NCBI RefSeq assembly: GCF_001625195.1
Contig: NC_054390.1
Location: forward strand, 3,682,027-3,746,026
From: Drechmeria coniospora
Lineage: Eukaryota; Ascomycota; Sordariomycetes; Hypocreales; Ophiocordycipitaceae
Length of the DNA stretch: 64,000 nt
Reading direction: 5' to 3'
This document shows positions 10,797 through 23,218 of the stretch, one piece after another (the stretch's first letter is position 1; each line of letters starts with the position of its first letter). Under the pieces are notes generated by a model. The model ran no database searches, was not told the DNA's origin, and saw only the letters and a list, made by a program, of their open reading frames with translations. The position numbers were made by a program, and so were the translations under genes.

Positions 10797-13700
10797 ATGG
10801 ACTTTGTAAGCAGACCCCGCCCCCTCCCTGTAGAGCGAAGCTTGCTGCCGCCGCTAACGAGGGGACGCAGTGGTCACGACTGTTGAGCCCCCTGTCCGCG
10901 GGCACCTCGCGCCAGGACCAGGCCAAGGACCCTGCCAAACGGCTGCATCGGTTCGAGAAGGAGTACGGGAATCTGCTGGTGAGTCTCTGGCTTGCGGAGA
11001 CCTTGCTCGGATGGTGCGTGCGTGACGTCCGGTCCTGACCGGAGCCTGCAAACAGTCGACCTGGCGCTCGTCGACCAACCTCTCCCGAGACAGCGATGCC
11101 GCCGAGACGCTCGAGATTCGGCTCCAGGAGCTCACCAACATCCTCAGCGACGAGAGCCGTCGACCTCTGCCGCACCCGTGCATCCAGTATGCCTCCATCA
11201 AGCAGATATACGTGCCCATCGGCAAGATCGCCACCACGTCCTACAACGAATGGATCATCAAGGAGGCCGTCCTCCTCTTCGCCACCCTCATCGAGAGCGA
11301 GGAGGAGGCCTTTGTCGAAAACGACACCTTCTCGACGAGCTTGACGAACCTGCTCGTGCGCATCACCGGTGCCAACAGCGTCCGCCTCGGCTTGGACACG
11401 GAGTCGCGCGTCGTCGAGCTGGCGTTTAACATCACCACCAAGATCCGTCTCGATCCCGACATACTCCCCGCCTGGTTCAAGGTGCAGCAGCCGGCCCCGC
11501 CGCCCGACGGCCATGGCCGCGGCCGAGCCGCCTTCGCCGGCCTCACCCAGCGCGCCGACTTTCCCCTCTTCTACATCCTCATGGACTACATCCACCACGA
11601 GGGCAAGGTCGGCGACTTTGCGAGGACGGGCCTGCTGTACATCATCGAAGCGGCCTCGAGCTCGGCCCTGCTCGAGCAGTGGATCGTCGAGAGCGACCTG
11701 TCAACCCTCATGGCCACGGGCCTCGGCGCCCTCTACAGCCAGCTGAGCCGCAAGCTCGTCATCGATCACCCCTCGCACGACCTGCCGCCCATCCTCGCCC
11801 TCTCCGACTACCAGCACCCGACGTCCAGCTACGAAATCGTCAGCTCCTGCTCGGCCGAGTTCAAGTCGCACCTCGAGACCTTCCTGTCCCACCTGCTGTT
11901 CTGGCAGGACGTGCTGAACCACTGCCGCTCCGTCGAGGTCAAGTCGACGCTGCTCGAGCACTTCCAGGTCATCTTCCTGCAACAGCTGCTGTGAGTCGAT
12001 GCGAGGCGACCCGTCGGGAGCCGCGCCGCGCTGACGTGCGAAACAGGTATCCCTCGCTGCTCGAGTCGTCCGACATCGACGGCGGCTCGTCCGTCGCCGT
12101 CCTCACCTACCTGCGGCGCATACTCGAGTCCCTCGACCACCCTGACATGATCAACCTCATCCTCCACTACCTCCTCGCCCTCCCGGACATGGGCCCGTCC
12201 GAGGAGCGGGAGAGCTCGTCCATCAGCGACGCCCGTCTGCGCAAGTCCATGGACCTCGCCACCATGATGGCCGAGCGGTCCGATGATGCGGCGACGCCGC
12301 TCCTCTTCAACCTCGTCGACCTGATCCTCGCCTGCCTGCGCTCGCGCAACCAGCAGACCATTCACGTGACCCTCCAGCTCGTCTCCGCCATCCTCAAGCG
12401 GCATCATCGATATGCCATCATCACCCTGCTCAAGACCGAACTGCTTCCCCGAGACGCCTCCGAGCGCACCGTCGGCGCCCACGAGCAGGAGATTGACTAC
12501 CTAATGTCGCTCGCCGGCTCCATCGGCGGGTCCGACAACCTCGATGACGTGTACGCCAACGTCCTGAAGGATACCATGTCTCGGCTCGAGAGCCACCCGT
12601 GCTCGCTGAAGATTGTCGCCCCCCGCGTCTCGACCAACAACCGCGAGCTGCCGGCGATCCCCGACACGCCTCTTGGCGTGCCTAGGGGCGTGCGGACTCA
12701 CACCCTCCGCGTCGACGACCCGCTGCTGAACGCCATGCTCGACCTCCTGCGCACCTTCTTCATCAACCCCGTCGAGACGAACCTGTCCGTCTCCGAGACG
12801 GTCGTGGACTTGGCCTGCTGCGGCTACATGAGGATCGACGGCTGGTTTGCTCGAAGTCCCAAGACCTACAGCTTCGCCGACGAGGAGGCGGCCGACGACG
12901 TCACCGACGCGACGTCGGTCGCGAGCGACGGTCCCGAGTCGCTCTCGGCCGCCCTCGAGGCGCGGCGCGGTCCTCGTGATGCCGAGGCCGAGAGGCTCGA
13001 GGCGGTGGATCGGTGCCGACGGCGCCCCTTGTGGTCGCAGGACGCGGCCCCCCGACTTCTGCGCGTTCTTCAAGCCCTCTGCGACCAGGTGGAATCGTAC
13101 AAGATGTCAATCCCTCGCTTCGAGGAGCTCCTGCAGCAGCGCCGCGAGGCCTTCGAGACGGCCGATGCCATGCTGGACAACCCGCCTCCCGCGCACAGGC
13201 CGACGCCGCCGCCGCAGATGACGCCCGAGCGGCCGAGTATGGACGAGATGCTCCGTACCGGCTCGCCGCCGCGACCGTCGGCGATTGAGGGAATTGCGCA
13301 GCGACTGCTGTCCGAGATGGGCACCCCGAGTCGGTCCGCGAGCCCCAAGGGCCACAGGGACCAGAGCCGAAGCCCCGGCGCCTTGACGCCCGGCACGGCT
13401 TCCTCGGGCGCCATGGAGATGATGACGCCCAAGGCCATCCGCGTGCCGCCAAGGGACTTTCCGATACACCATACCGACCCTGGAAGGAGCGGCAGCGACG
13501 CCATCCGCAGCCTCTCCCCCAGCAGCGCGAGGAGCGCGAGGAGCGCTAGGAGCGAGGCCGTCTTCGGACAGGACGAGAGGAAGAGGGACAGCAGTGCCGC
13601 CAGCCAAGCATCGTCCCACGCAGCCGTCGATCAGAGCATACTGGCTAGGCGTGTTGGCCTACCGGATGACAAGCTCAAGCCCATCGCACTGCATCTGGAT

Positions 13701-13961
13701 CGGAAGCCAGCGTCGGGGGCGGCCGTGACTTTGGACGCTGGTGAAGAGATGGAAGCCGGGCCCGAGGTAAACGATGCAGACATCAGCCTCACTGCGTTGG
13801 AGGGGGCAGAGGTCGACGAGGAAGCCGCGTCGGCGGGAGAAATCAAGGTGTCGGTGTCGCACATCATCACCAACGTCATCATCTTCCAGTCCTTTCTCCT
13901 CGAGCTCGCCAGCTTGATGCAGGTCCGGGCGGGCATGTTCGACGAGCTTCGTTACGTGTGA
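10797..13961 (+). CDS. fhipA: FHIP (RAI16-like) subunit of the FTS-Hook-FHIP complex
   Basis: Model: exons 10797-10805, 10871-10978, 11056-11990, 12047-13961; 988 aa. The first exon is three codons (MDF) before a GTAAGC..CTAAC..CAG intron, giving MDFWSRLLSPLSAGTSRQD. Later introns join EYGNLL to STWRSSTNLSRD and FLQQLL to YPSLLESSD. Conserved blocks include PHPCIQYASIKQIYVPIGKI (about residues 85-105), an alpha-helical core, and the C-terminal block HIITNVIIFQSFLLELASLM. A Ser/Pro-rich disordered region lies before the C-terminus. Known: Aspergillus FhipA works with HookA and the FTS homologue to link dynein to early endosomes. The nine-base first exon is easily missed. Length is normal for fungal members. 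Confidence 0.88.
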
Positions 13962-16000
13962 TTGCCTTGCCTTTCGGCCGCAAGCGAGACGAGTCGAGCG
14001 GTGGCAGAACACCGCCGTGTACGCATGGGAACCATGGCGAGCTTGTTGTCTTTGGCAACTCTGCGGGCGCGGGAGAGTCGGATGAAATGCATGATGCCGT
14101 AACCTGTACGTTCTCGATCCGTCTGGAATATATTGTCGTCTGCTCCTTTGAACAAGGGTTCGAGTGGAACACGGCTGGATTTGACCACGAGAACCGGATC
14201 ATCCGTTGAAAGTCGACGTACGAAGCCCGCATGGGCATTTGCAGCAACATAGGCCACGCACTCGTTCAGCGATGGACGCATGCATCCGTTGGCGCATGTA
14301 GTATTGGTAGCACAGAGTGCCCCGAACTCTGGGCCGATGCCTGTCTTGTGAAGCCGCAGGGGGCGTGGGGGGGGGGGGCGGCTTTGTTCCGATGTTATGC
14401 GAGTAGACGACAGATTGTGTCGGGTTTAATGTCCGTTCGGGTTCGAGCGCATGTCCCCGGTAAAGACAGCAACGTACTTGAGAATGGTAACGGAGTCTTC
14501 CACCTCGGTATCACCAGCAAACTGCCAATGGCCGACGCACCTTCACGAGCTGGTGGAGGAGGAATTCCATTGTCGGCGTAACAATACCAAGTACCAGCGT
14601 ACCATCAGTGGTGAAAAAGGTTCCTGCCGGGAGCAGAGGGTAGACCGCAGCCTGGTCGCCGCTTCCTCCTCGTAGCCATCCCGTGCTCGCTGAATTCTCT
14701 TCAATCCAAGTGCTTCTCCAACCACGTTACCACGTTGTTTGCCGGCTCGCCGGAAAGAAAGACGAGAACAGCAACGATAATAAACACGAGAACCGCACGA
14801 GAATCACCCGGGGGGAACACGGGATGTCCGCACCGAGAGAGGGCACATGGAGATGACAGAAGTCCCGCCGACGATGCGAGGATTGTCGTACAGCATGAAA
14901 CCAACGCCGATCTTGGATGATTGGAAGACGGCCTTCGGCAAACACGAGCAACAGGCAGCATCCATATACCTGTCATGCAGGATTATTGGACGAAATTTAC
15001 GGTGAATATAGAAGAGAAACTATGAAGGCTCGCCCATTCGAGGCAAAATGACGGCAAACTTCATCCGACGTCCACGCCTGCGCGATGTCAACAATGGCAA
15101 ACCAAAGGTTGCATTGGGCACCAAAGACACTCATAGTCGACTTGTCTACACTCTCGGCCTCTCATTCGCCGTCAACCTACTCAAGCAAAATGTGTTCTAT
15201 TGGGAATCAAGAATGCTACCGCCCAAACCACATGATGCCATCACCGACTCGACCAGCCGCATCGTCCTTTGGCCACGGCAAGGTGCATCTGTTGCATAAA
15301 ATGTACGAGCCCGTTTCCGATATAGTATTACCATCTTTATTTTAGGAGGTAGCACAGCTTCACAGACATTTTGGGCTGGTACAGCCCCGTGTCTTCCCGA
15401 TATGGTGCAGGCATGGTGCTGCCTCGATGCAGCGTGCTGGTACAGACAGGGACTTTCGGAAATGAGGAGTCAACCACCAGCGAACTGTTCACATCGCCAT
15501 GATGGCCGCTCCAGTTGATTTACGGCATGCCGTCATCCTCAGTCCGCATCATTCTCTTTCTGTCGGTGAGGATGGAAGCCGGCAAGTCCCCACCAACTGC
15601 AAGGGGGCTGAACCCCCTTCGATCCCTCTGAGCACGATGCATCGTCGTATTCGACTATTACCTGCTGCAGCATGTCTGCTGCGCTGCACTACGACCCAGC
15701 CAGGCTTTTGGGTGTAAGAAAGCGTTGGCTGTCATATGACATCCGAACGCCGGCTTGAACCGATGCTTGGTAGGGCTGCGGTATGAGGGGCTGCCCGCAA
15801 ACACATGTGCTATATCTAGCAGCATCATGGCATCTACCCGGTTGGAGTGCCATCATCGGAAAGTAGAGGAGAGCAGTCAGTACGCATCCGTTGGGCCCCA
15901 AACTTCTCAACTCTTTGTTTGGCTTTGCCGCTTCTTCAGCAGCTTGTGAGCCGACTTCCCCCGTCTTGCCCAAGCGTCATAAACGGCACCAAACATCGCC
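13962..16000. other. Two-kilobase gene-poor stretch
   Basis: Short frames occur on both strands (for example 14281-13952 on the minus strand and 15048-15345 on the plus strand), but none has a domain, signal peptide or splice support. A G-run lies near 14368-14377. The last part must hold the GH28 promoter. Confidence 0.4.
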
Positions 16001-17305
16001 ATGCTGCTATTCACCGCCCTCTGTTTGCTCCAGGGCATCGTTTTGGCTTTGCCCTCGGCGGCGACGGGTCAGGGTTTCGCCTGCAGATCTGAACTCCCGT
16101 CCGAGGATTCGCTCCGGAAGCTCGCCAAGTCGCAGCATCGCGCGTTCTGTGTTGTCAAGCCGCACCCCCATGGCGGTGATGATGCGCCCGCCATAGTCGA
16201 TGCCCTCAGTATCAAGTGTCGCTCCAACGCTCTCGTGTACCTTCCCGGCCCCGTCTACAATATCAAGACGGTCATGACGACGGCCAAGCTCGACGACGTC
16301 GCCATCCACCAGCCGGGCCGCCTGCTTTGGAGCACCGACATTGCCTATTGGCGCTCCGTCTCCATGCCCGTCGATTTCCAGAACCAAACTACGGTCTGGT
16401 ACTTTGGCGGTAACCGTGTCACTTGGGACGGCTACGGCGTCGGTACGCTGGACGGTAATGGCCAGATCTGGTACGACTGGGCCAAGAGCCGAGGCAACCT
16501 GCCGCGTCGGCCCATGAACATCAACTTCCGCGGCCTCACAAACTCCGTCATCAGACGGCTCCGGTTCGTCCAAAGCCAAATGTGGACGATGGCCATCACC
16601 TATTCCAAGCGCGTCGACCTCGACGATATTTACGTCAGCAGCGTCTCCAACAGCAAGTGGAACACGCTCAACACGGATGGCTGCGACACCATCTACTCAG
16701 ACGACATCACCTTTCGCCGCTGGTACGTCAACAACGGTGACGACGCCATCGCGCTCAAACCCAACTCGAGCAACATCAAGGTCTTGGACAGCGTCTTCGA
16801 AAACGGCCAGGGCGTCGCCATCGGCTCCATGGGACAGTACGACGGCAGGTACGACTACATCACCAACTTTTACGCCCGCAACATCACCCTGCGCAACACG
16901 GCCCACGTTTCCTACCTCAAGACCTGGGCCGGCCTCTCGCGCGGCTACCCTCCCAACGGCGGCGGCGGCGGACTTGGCCGCGCGTCCAACATTGTCATGG
17001 AGGACGTCAGGGCCGAGCGGCTCCGCCGCCAGCCATTTTTCGCCTGGCAGTGCGAAAACTACTCCGGCTTCGCCGGCAAGGACTGCCACTCTAGCAAGTT
17101 CAAGATGGACGAGCTCGTGTGGCGGAACGTCCGCGGCACCGTCGACGACGCCGTCAACGAGGTCGGCTGGTTCCAATGCAGCGCCGCCGCCGGCGGTTGC
17201 AACGGAATCACCGTCGCGAAAATAAACTTCCGAAAGGTCAACGGCACGCCTCTCGACAGGTGGCACTGCGAAAACGTGCATGGTAACCATGGTTTCCAAT
17301 GCTGA
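16001..17305 (+). CDS. Secreted GH28 pectin-degrading enzyme
   Basis: Single-exon protein of 434 aa. A signal peptide spans about residues 1-20 (LLFTALCLLQGIVLALPSA). The right-handed beta-helix of family GH28 is shown by NTDG at 224-227, GDD at 246-248, the strand block GQGVAIGSMGQYDG near 269-282, and YLKTW at 305-309, whose Lys corresponds to the usual RIK lysine. Asp226, Asp247 and Asp248 are the expected acid/base residues. Known: GH28 enzymes hydrolyse galacturonic-acid linkages in pectin. The GSMGQ and YLKTW motifs resemble exo-acting and rhamnogalacturonan-type members more than endo-polygalacturonases. The His usual in the SHG/GHG motif is Gln270 here. Cysteines and N-glycosylation sites (NQT, NSS, NIT) suit secretion. 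Exact substrate is uncertain. Confidence 0.85.
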   Translation: MLLFTALCLLQGIVLALPSAATGQGFACRSELPSEDSLRKLAKSQHRAFCVVKPHPHGGDDAPAIVDALSIKCRSNALVYLPGPVYNIKTVMTTAKLDDVAIHQPGRLLWSTDIAYWRSVSMPVDFQNQTTVWYFGGNRVTWDGYGVGTLDGNGQIWYDWAKSRGNLPRRPMNINFRGLTNSVIRRLRFVQSQMWTMAITYSKRVDLDDIYVSSVSNSKWNTLNTDGCDTIYSDDITFRRWYVNNGDDAIALKPNSSNIKVLDSVFENGQGVAIGSMGQYDGRYDYITNFYARNITLRNTAHVSYLKTWAGLSRGYPPNGGGGGLGRASNIVMEDVRAERLRRQPFFAWQCENYSGFAGKDCHSSKFKMDELVWRNVRGTVDDAVNEVGWFQCSAAAGGCNGITVAKINFRKVNGTPLDRWHCENVHGNHGFQC

Positions 17306-20300
17306 CCGGAAGCCGAAGCTGCAGGACGTCCAGAGGGCACCGCTTCGCTGGAATCTGCAGTCTCACGCCATTGAGGCCGCGTCGGCTGATTCTGCCAGCC
17401 TAGTTGGTGCGTGCCATGCTATTGACGTAGAAGTGATTCTGTAGACATGCCACGGTCCAGGATACACCGGTTACACAGTCGAGGCTTGGGTGAACGAACG
17501 GAAGCTTGCTCGGCAAATGACCCTGCAGGTATGAAATGTTCTTTCGGGGACCTGGCATCGCGTACGGTTCATGTGACCAAGCATCTGTCTCAATCCTCCG
17601 TCGTCACCTGTCGGCATGCTTGAAGTTTGCTTGGGTACAAAATGATCGGTGCTGGCGAATCATGTAACACGGCATTTTCTTCAATGCTCTGGTATGGGAT
17701 TGGAGAGTACTTGTAGGCACGGGTGACGTTCTATAGTGCATCATGCAGACATTGCCGTAACCACTCATTGGAAGCAGACAAACAAACATTTGCTACTGCG
17801 CATGCTACTGGAAAACACGAAACCCAGGAGAAAGAGGCGGACGCTGTCGCGATGGAAGTCGTGATGTACATGCCATGTTGATGCTGTGTCGATGTGTTGT
17901 GGGAGGAGTAACGGTAGAGTCGACACTCGGCTGACTGGTATCATGATAGTATTACGCAATCGTAAAATGGTACTCTAAAAGGCCCTCAAGTAGACTGAGG
18001 CCCAGAGAACTAAGTAGGTGGAAACATGCTGCAGGACAGAGTGCAGGTAGCTCTGGAGGTCCGGGTTTGAGGACACCATCTTGGAGCGCCCGGGTGAGGG
18101 GAGGATGGCAACGCCAGCTAACCAGGGGAGGCGGGCCGTCACTCGATCGAATCTCTCCGCTTCCGATGCTGCGGGAAGTGGATGGCCATCTGATCTCGAC
18201 GCAGACTAGTCCGGGAGCGGACGATGGATGCACGCGAGACGGATAAGAATGATGCTGAGATTGAACAAGGTGGATCCGGGTCTGGACGGCGGCGCTTCCA
18301 GTTGCAGAGTTGACATCTTTGCAGCTCATCTGGTGTTTTGTTTGTCCCGTAGTTATCGAGAGGTTATCACAGTCGTGGAATATTCTGTGCGCAAGGTGCC
18401 GTTTCTGGGACTGCGTCATACTACTTGCTGTACTGTTACTACCATGCGCCATGCCCCGTCCTGGCTAGTCATGTTGCTCCCGTGGCGAACCAGTCAGGGT
18501 TGCATCGGTTCCCTGCTGCCATGTGCGGTGCTGATGATGGCACATTTGCCATTTGTCATCTTGTCATGGTGGAGGGTTCCTTCAGTCGTAAAGCACTCGT
18601 AGTGCAGCCCTGGCAGACGGTAGCAATAAGCTGGGTTTTGTCCGCGTTGATCATCGGACCTTCTGCGAGGAGGTGGGTGGCTCATGTAGAAGGGGGGGGG
18701 GGGGGGGGGGGAAGGGTCGCTCTCGCTCTCGACCAGACGTGGTAGTTGGAACGAGGAAACGCAGTCAGCCAATTCCATTGCCATGTGTGCAGCGAGTTGT
18801 TGGACGAATCTCGATCCCCCGAAGCGAGAGAGGCAGCAAGAGAGCTAAAGTTCGAAGGTACGCGAGTTCGAGGTACAGCCAAAGTTCGGCGCCAACTGAA
18901 TCCCGACCAGTTGCATACGCTGATAGAGGGGAACAACGAAATTGAAGGCATCCAAACGCTCAGGCAGGAAAATGTTTTTCGTACCTACGGCGTCGTCCCT
19001 GGTACAGAATACTCGAAGTATGCGTATGTAAGAGTCATCCTCGTAGGTACAAAGTACTCCGTATCACAGTACATGTACACATGAAGAGAAAGAGGAGGAG
19101 GTTCTAGCAACATTTGTACTTGTAAGTAGGTATGAGTAGTTACTACCCTGTCCGTACTTGGTGTATACCTTGGTCACTCTGCCTGTAATCCCCCGCCCAC
19201 TCCTCCTCGTCCCTCCTTCTCCACCACCTCCTCTCCTCCATCGTCTTTGGCATGCTTGGATGCCAACAGGGATCTGGCTCCGAGTCTCTCGTAGGCGCAA
19301 GACGTCCTGCAGGAAAACGACACTACACGAATGCAGACCCAACAGCCGGCCGAATTGTCCACCGTAACCAGTGCGTGCCGAAACGGTGCTGGCACGAGGC
19401 CATGCAAGGCTGCAACGCTGGCGAGCCGCACGACGACAAAGTACCACAGCCATTACCCAGACGGGACTGGCTCCTGTTGTACGTCCATCGAGGCTGCTGC
19501 AGCCAAAACATCATCAGCATGGAGGGTCCGACTGCTGCGGCCGTGGCATACCCCGAGGCAGTGTCCTCTTGCCCACGCCCCGACGCCATGCTTCGTCCCC
19601 TATGAGGTGAGTATCTGCGTCATCAGGGGAGAGCAAACCACAACTGTTGAGGCCCTGGGAGGAAAAGACTCGAGCTGGGTACGTGCCGGTGCCGCGTCGA
19701 GATTGCAGTGGTGATTGTGAAACGAACGGACCGGAAAGTCGACCGACGGACTGATGGTCCAACGCAGACAAAGGCCGACGACATGTGAGCTCGTGAGGCT
19801 GCAGCTCGGCAATAAGCTGCGACCTGACCGGCTGAGGTGTGACCACCAGGGCGTCTCTGAAGCGGCCAAATCCTCGGCGCCATTGTCCTTTCCGACGCAT
19901 CCCCTCGCACCCATGAATTGATCTCACTGGGCAAACTCTGCCGGCACAACCCTCCGGAGCTTGTCCACAGGCATCACCGTTTCCGATCGTCGTTGGTCCC
20001 GTCCCACCGCCCTTCAGACTGGATGCAGCTCATGAAACAGAAATATGCGAGATAAAAACTGACAATTTGTCATTGGCCTTCGGCTCTCGCGCCGCCCTCA
20101 TGAATGGGATGGTGAGGTGAAAATGGCCCTGAATGATGCGACGGCAAACAAAGGCAACGTGATGACTTTTCGAATAATAGTATGCGCTGGATATCACCCT
20201 CCTCTCGCTACATGCAACTCTGTATACAAGCTCCCTCCGCTTTCAGCGTCATTCTGATCCTCACGGAAAACTTGCTCGGCCGAGCTTGATATGCCGGACC

Positions 20301-20691
20301 GGCTAACCCCACCACCTTGACGCATCTTTTTTCTTCCCGATGCTGACACTACGATTCGAACCAACCTGCGAGCAGGGGTGTGCCAGTGGCGTGGCCTGCT
20401 GCCGGTCATCCTGTTGAAGTCGAGGTTAGCTGCAGCATCGGTGCAGCGTCGTGAAGCATGCACCATGCAGCAGCCGGCCCGGAGGAGCTCAGGATACTTC
20501 CACTCGTTGCTCATGTCGGGTGGAAGGAGCTCTGCTCGTCATATATAATCATAGATCCCAGCCCTTGTCACTCGCCTCGCGTATCTCTTCGAGTCGAACC
20601 TTTGGCCTGAGACGCCTCATTGTCGCCGTCCCGCGCGACGACACTTGCTCCAAGTTTCAACGCCTCGCAGACGAACAAGGAAGATTTCGTC
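17306..20691. other. Long gene-poor stretch (3.4 kb)
   Basis: No convincing gene. The longest frames (for example 18452-17952 on the minus strand, 166 aa) lack domain or splice support. A run of 20 G lies at 18692-18711. A small GTAC island lies at about 19010-19160 and a pyrimidine-rich run at 19190-19245. The last few hundred bases are the transporter promoter; a TATATAAT sequence lies near 20542, about 150 bp before the start. Confidence 0.4.
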
Positions 20692-22454
20692 ATGGCCATT
20701 GGCAACATCTACGTTATTGCAGGTGTCGCCGTCATCGGCGGGGGCCTGTTTGGATTTGACATATCGTCGCTGTCAGCCCAGCTCGGCGAGCAGTCGTACA
20801 AATGCTACTTTAACCAGGGTCCGGACGGCCCGCCGTTCAACGATAACCTGTGCTCGGGACCGCGCGACCTGGTCCAGGGAGGCATCACTGCCTCCATGGC
20901 TGGGGGTTCCTGGCTCGGTGCTCTCGTTTCCGGACCTCTTTCTGATCGCCTCGGCTGAAAGTATTCCATCATGGTTGGCTGCGTCATCTGGTATCGTGTC
21001 CAAGTCATGCACGCCGCCGTCGTCTCCAGCTAACCGTGCTACTCCAGGTTCATTGGATCGACCATCATCTGTGCATCTCAGAACATCGGCATGCTCATCG
21101 TCGGCCGCGTCATCAACGGATTCTGCGTCGGAATCGAGTCGGCCCAGGTTCCCGTCTACATCGCCGAGCTGTCCCCGCCGTCGAAGCGCGGTCGATTCAT
21201 AGGCATGCAGCAGTGGGCCATCACATGGGGCATCCTCATCATGTACTACATCTCGTACGGCTGCTCCTTCATCGGCGACAATTATTCTTCCACCGCCTGG
21301 AAGGAGGCATCCTGGCGCGTCCCGTGGGGCCTCCAGATGATCCCTGCCTTTTTTCTCTTCTTCATGATGATGCTGCTGCCCGAGTCGCCTCGTTGGCTCG
21401 CCCGCAAAGACCGCTGGGAGGAGTGCCACTCTGTCCTTGCCCTCGTGCACGGAAAGGGGGATGCCAACCACCCATTCGTCGCCTTTGAGCTGCAGGACAT
21501 CAAGAATATGTGCGAGTTTGAGCGCCGTCACGCCGACGTCACCTACCTGGACCTCTTCAAGCCGCGCATGATTCACCGGACCTTCATCGGCCTCTTCACG
21601 CAAATTTGGTCGCAGCTGACTGGCATGAACGTGATGAGTGAGCTACGATATCATGTCCGGAGGCTATGTGCCATGCGTTGACTGACAAGCATGCAGTGTA
21701 CTACATCGCCAACGTCTTCAGCATGGCCGGCTACTCGGGCAATGCCAACCTCCTGGCATCCTCGATTCAGTACGTCATCAACGTCCTCATGACCATCCCC
21801 GCCATTCTCTGGGTCGATCGCTGGGGTCGTAGGCCGACGCTGCTCGTCGGATCCGTTCTGATGGCCACGTGGATGTACACCAACGCCGCCATTCTGGCCA
21901 CCAAGGGGGAGATTGTCCCCGGCGGTATCGATGGTGTCGCCGCCCAGTCCATGCGGCTCACGGGCGCGCCTGCCAAGGGCCTCATTGCCTGCACCTACCT
22001 CTTCGTAGCCTCGTTTGCCCCAACCTGGGGGCCCGTCTCGTGGACGTATCCTCCTGAGCTGTTCCCCCTACGTCTTCGCGGCAAAGGTGTGGCCATGTCG
22101 ACGTCGGGCAACTGGGCCTTCAACACGGCCCTCGGCCTCTTCACGCCGCCGGCATTCGCCAACATCAAGTGGAAGAGCTATCTCATCTTCGCCATCTTCA
22201 ACACCGTCGCCTTCTTCCACGTCTTCTTCCTCTTCCCCGAGACCGCGGGAAAGACGTTGGAGGAGACGGAGGCGATGTTTGAGGACCCCAACGGCATCAT
22301 GTATCTGGGCACCCCGGCTTGGAAGACGCGCGTGGCCACCGAGTCAATAAACCGTGCCGAGCAAGGGGACATTGAGGCTGTCATGGGAGCCACGGAACGG
22401 AAGCTCTCGGCAGATCTTCCAGAAGACCAGGAGAAGCCCACACCGCCCGCCTAG
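20692..22454 (+). pseudogene. MFS hexose transporter interrupted by an in-frame TGA
   Basis: Model: exons 20692-20990, 21048-21637, 21697-22454; 549 codons. All else looks like an intact sugar porter: GGGLFGFDISSLSAQ in helix 1, GRVINGFCVGIESAQVPVYI, PESPRWLARKDRW, GMNVM joined to MYYIANVFSMAGYSG, and PETAGKTLEETE at the end. In the loop 2-3 signature normally reading DRLGRKYS, codon 89 (20956-20958) is TGA where Arg (CGA) is expected; KYSIMVGCVIW continues after it. The two introns (57 and 59 bp) are ordinary and no alternative splice removes the TGA without losing the motif. A CGA-to-TGA change is the simplest reading. It may be a recent null allele, a sequencing error, or less likely readthrough. 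The start at 20692 agrees with relatives. Confidence 0.75.
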
Positions 22455-23218
22455 AGGCTGCCAGCGGCATCCTGTCGGCACATCGTTGGAGCTCGGCGAA
22501 TGTTTCATACTGCCGATGACCACATTTCGCAAAGTTGAGCCGTATAGTCCGATGCCTGCAGTCCGTCCTTCATAATGCAATGTGACAGCAGCAGAGCAAG
22601 CAAGTGAAAGCACGGCGTCGATGCCCGCACATGTCTCACTACGGTTGACCCGTGACATTGATGGTGACAATACCGATGCGACGTACCCCGCTCGCGCACC
22701 ATTGCCCGTGCGGGAGCTCGTGAGCTCGTGACCGAAGATGCGACTTCACGGAGGGAACCGCTGCAGCATTCAGTCATCGTCGCAATATTATATATAGCGC
22801 CGGGCCGGCAGAGGAGGGTAGGGTGCGATCGTGGCGTTGCACCATGCGGGAGACTAACGAGTGCTGCAGGCACTACATAAATACCCTTGAGCATGTGTGT
22901 CCATGAGTACTGATGCGAGAAACGAATTTTTGTCTCATTGGGAGGCTGCCATGATTGCTTCATGCAGAAGTAGAAGTCTAAAAGTCCTGCCTCGCGCGCC
23001 TCGCGTGCGAGACGGTGCAGACTCAACAGGCGTTTTGAGTGTGTGCGATCAGGCCACCAGAGACGAATGCCCCCTCAACAGGGAAAAAAGAAATCCAAAA
23101 ATGTACAGAAAAAATAACAGCGGACGCTTGACTCTGAAGGCTATATACTTTTAAATCTACTGTAAATGCGAAGCCTACAGGGCAGTCGTATCGTATGCTC
23201 GTATACTCGTACTTGCTC
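22455..23218. other. Convergent intergenic region
   Basis: Between the transporter (+) and the T5orf172-like gene (-). A TATATATAG element lies near 22790. No gene seen. Confidence 0.4.

Noticed and set aside
17952..18452. 166-aa minus-strand frame as a gene
   Set aside because: No domain, splice signal or good start context; amino-acid use looks random.
20330..20420. Possible tRNA because of GATTCGAACC on the plus strand
   Set aside because: No matching acceptor stem at the right distance and the T-stem does not pair.
20926..20962. Alternative intron to remove the transporter TGA
   Set aside because: Would be about 36 bp, below the usual minimum, and would delete the conserved SDRLGRK loop.
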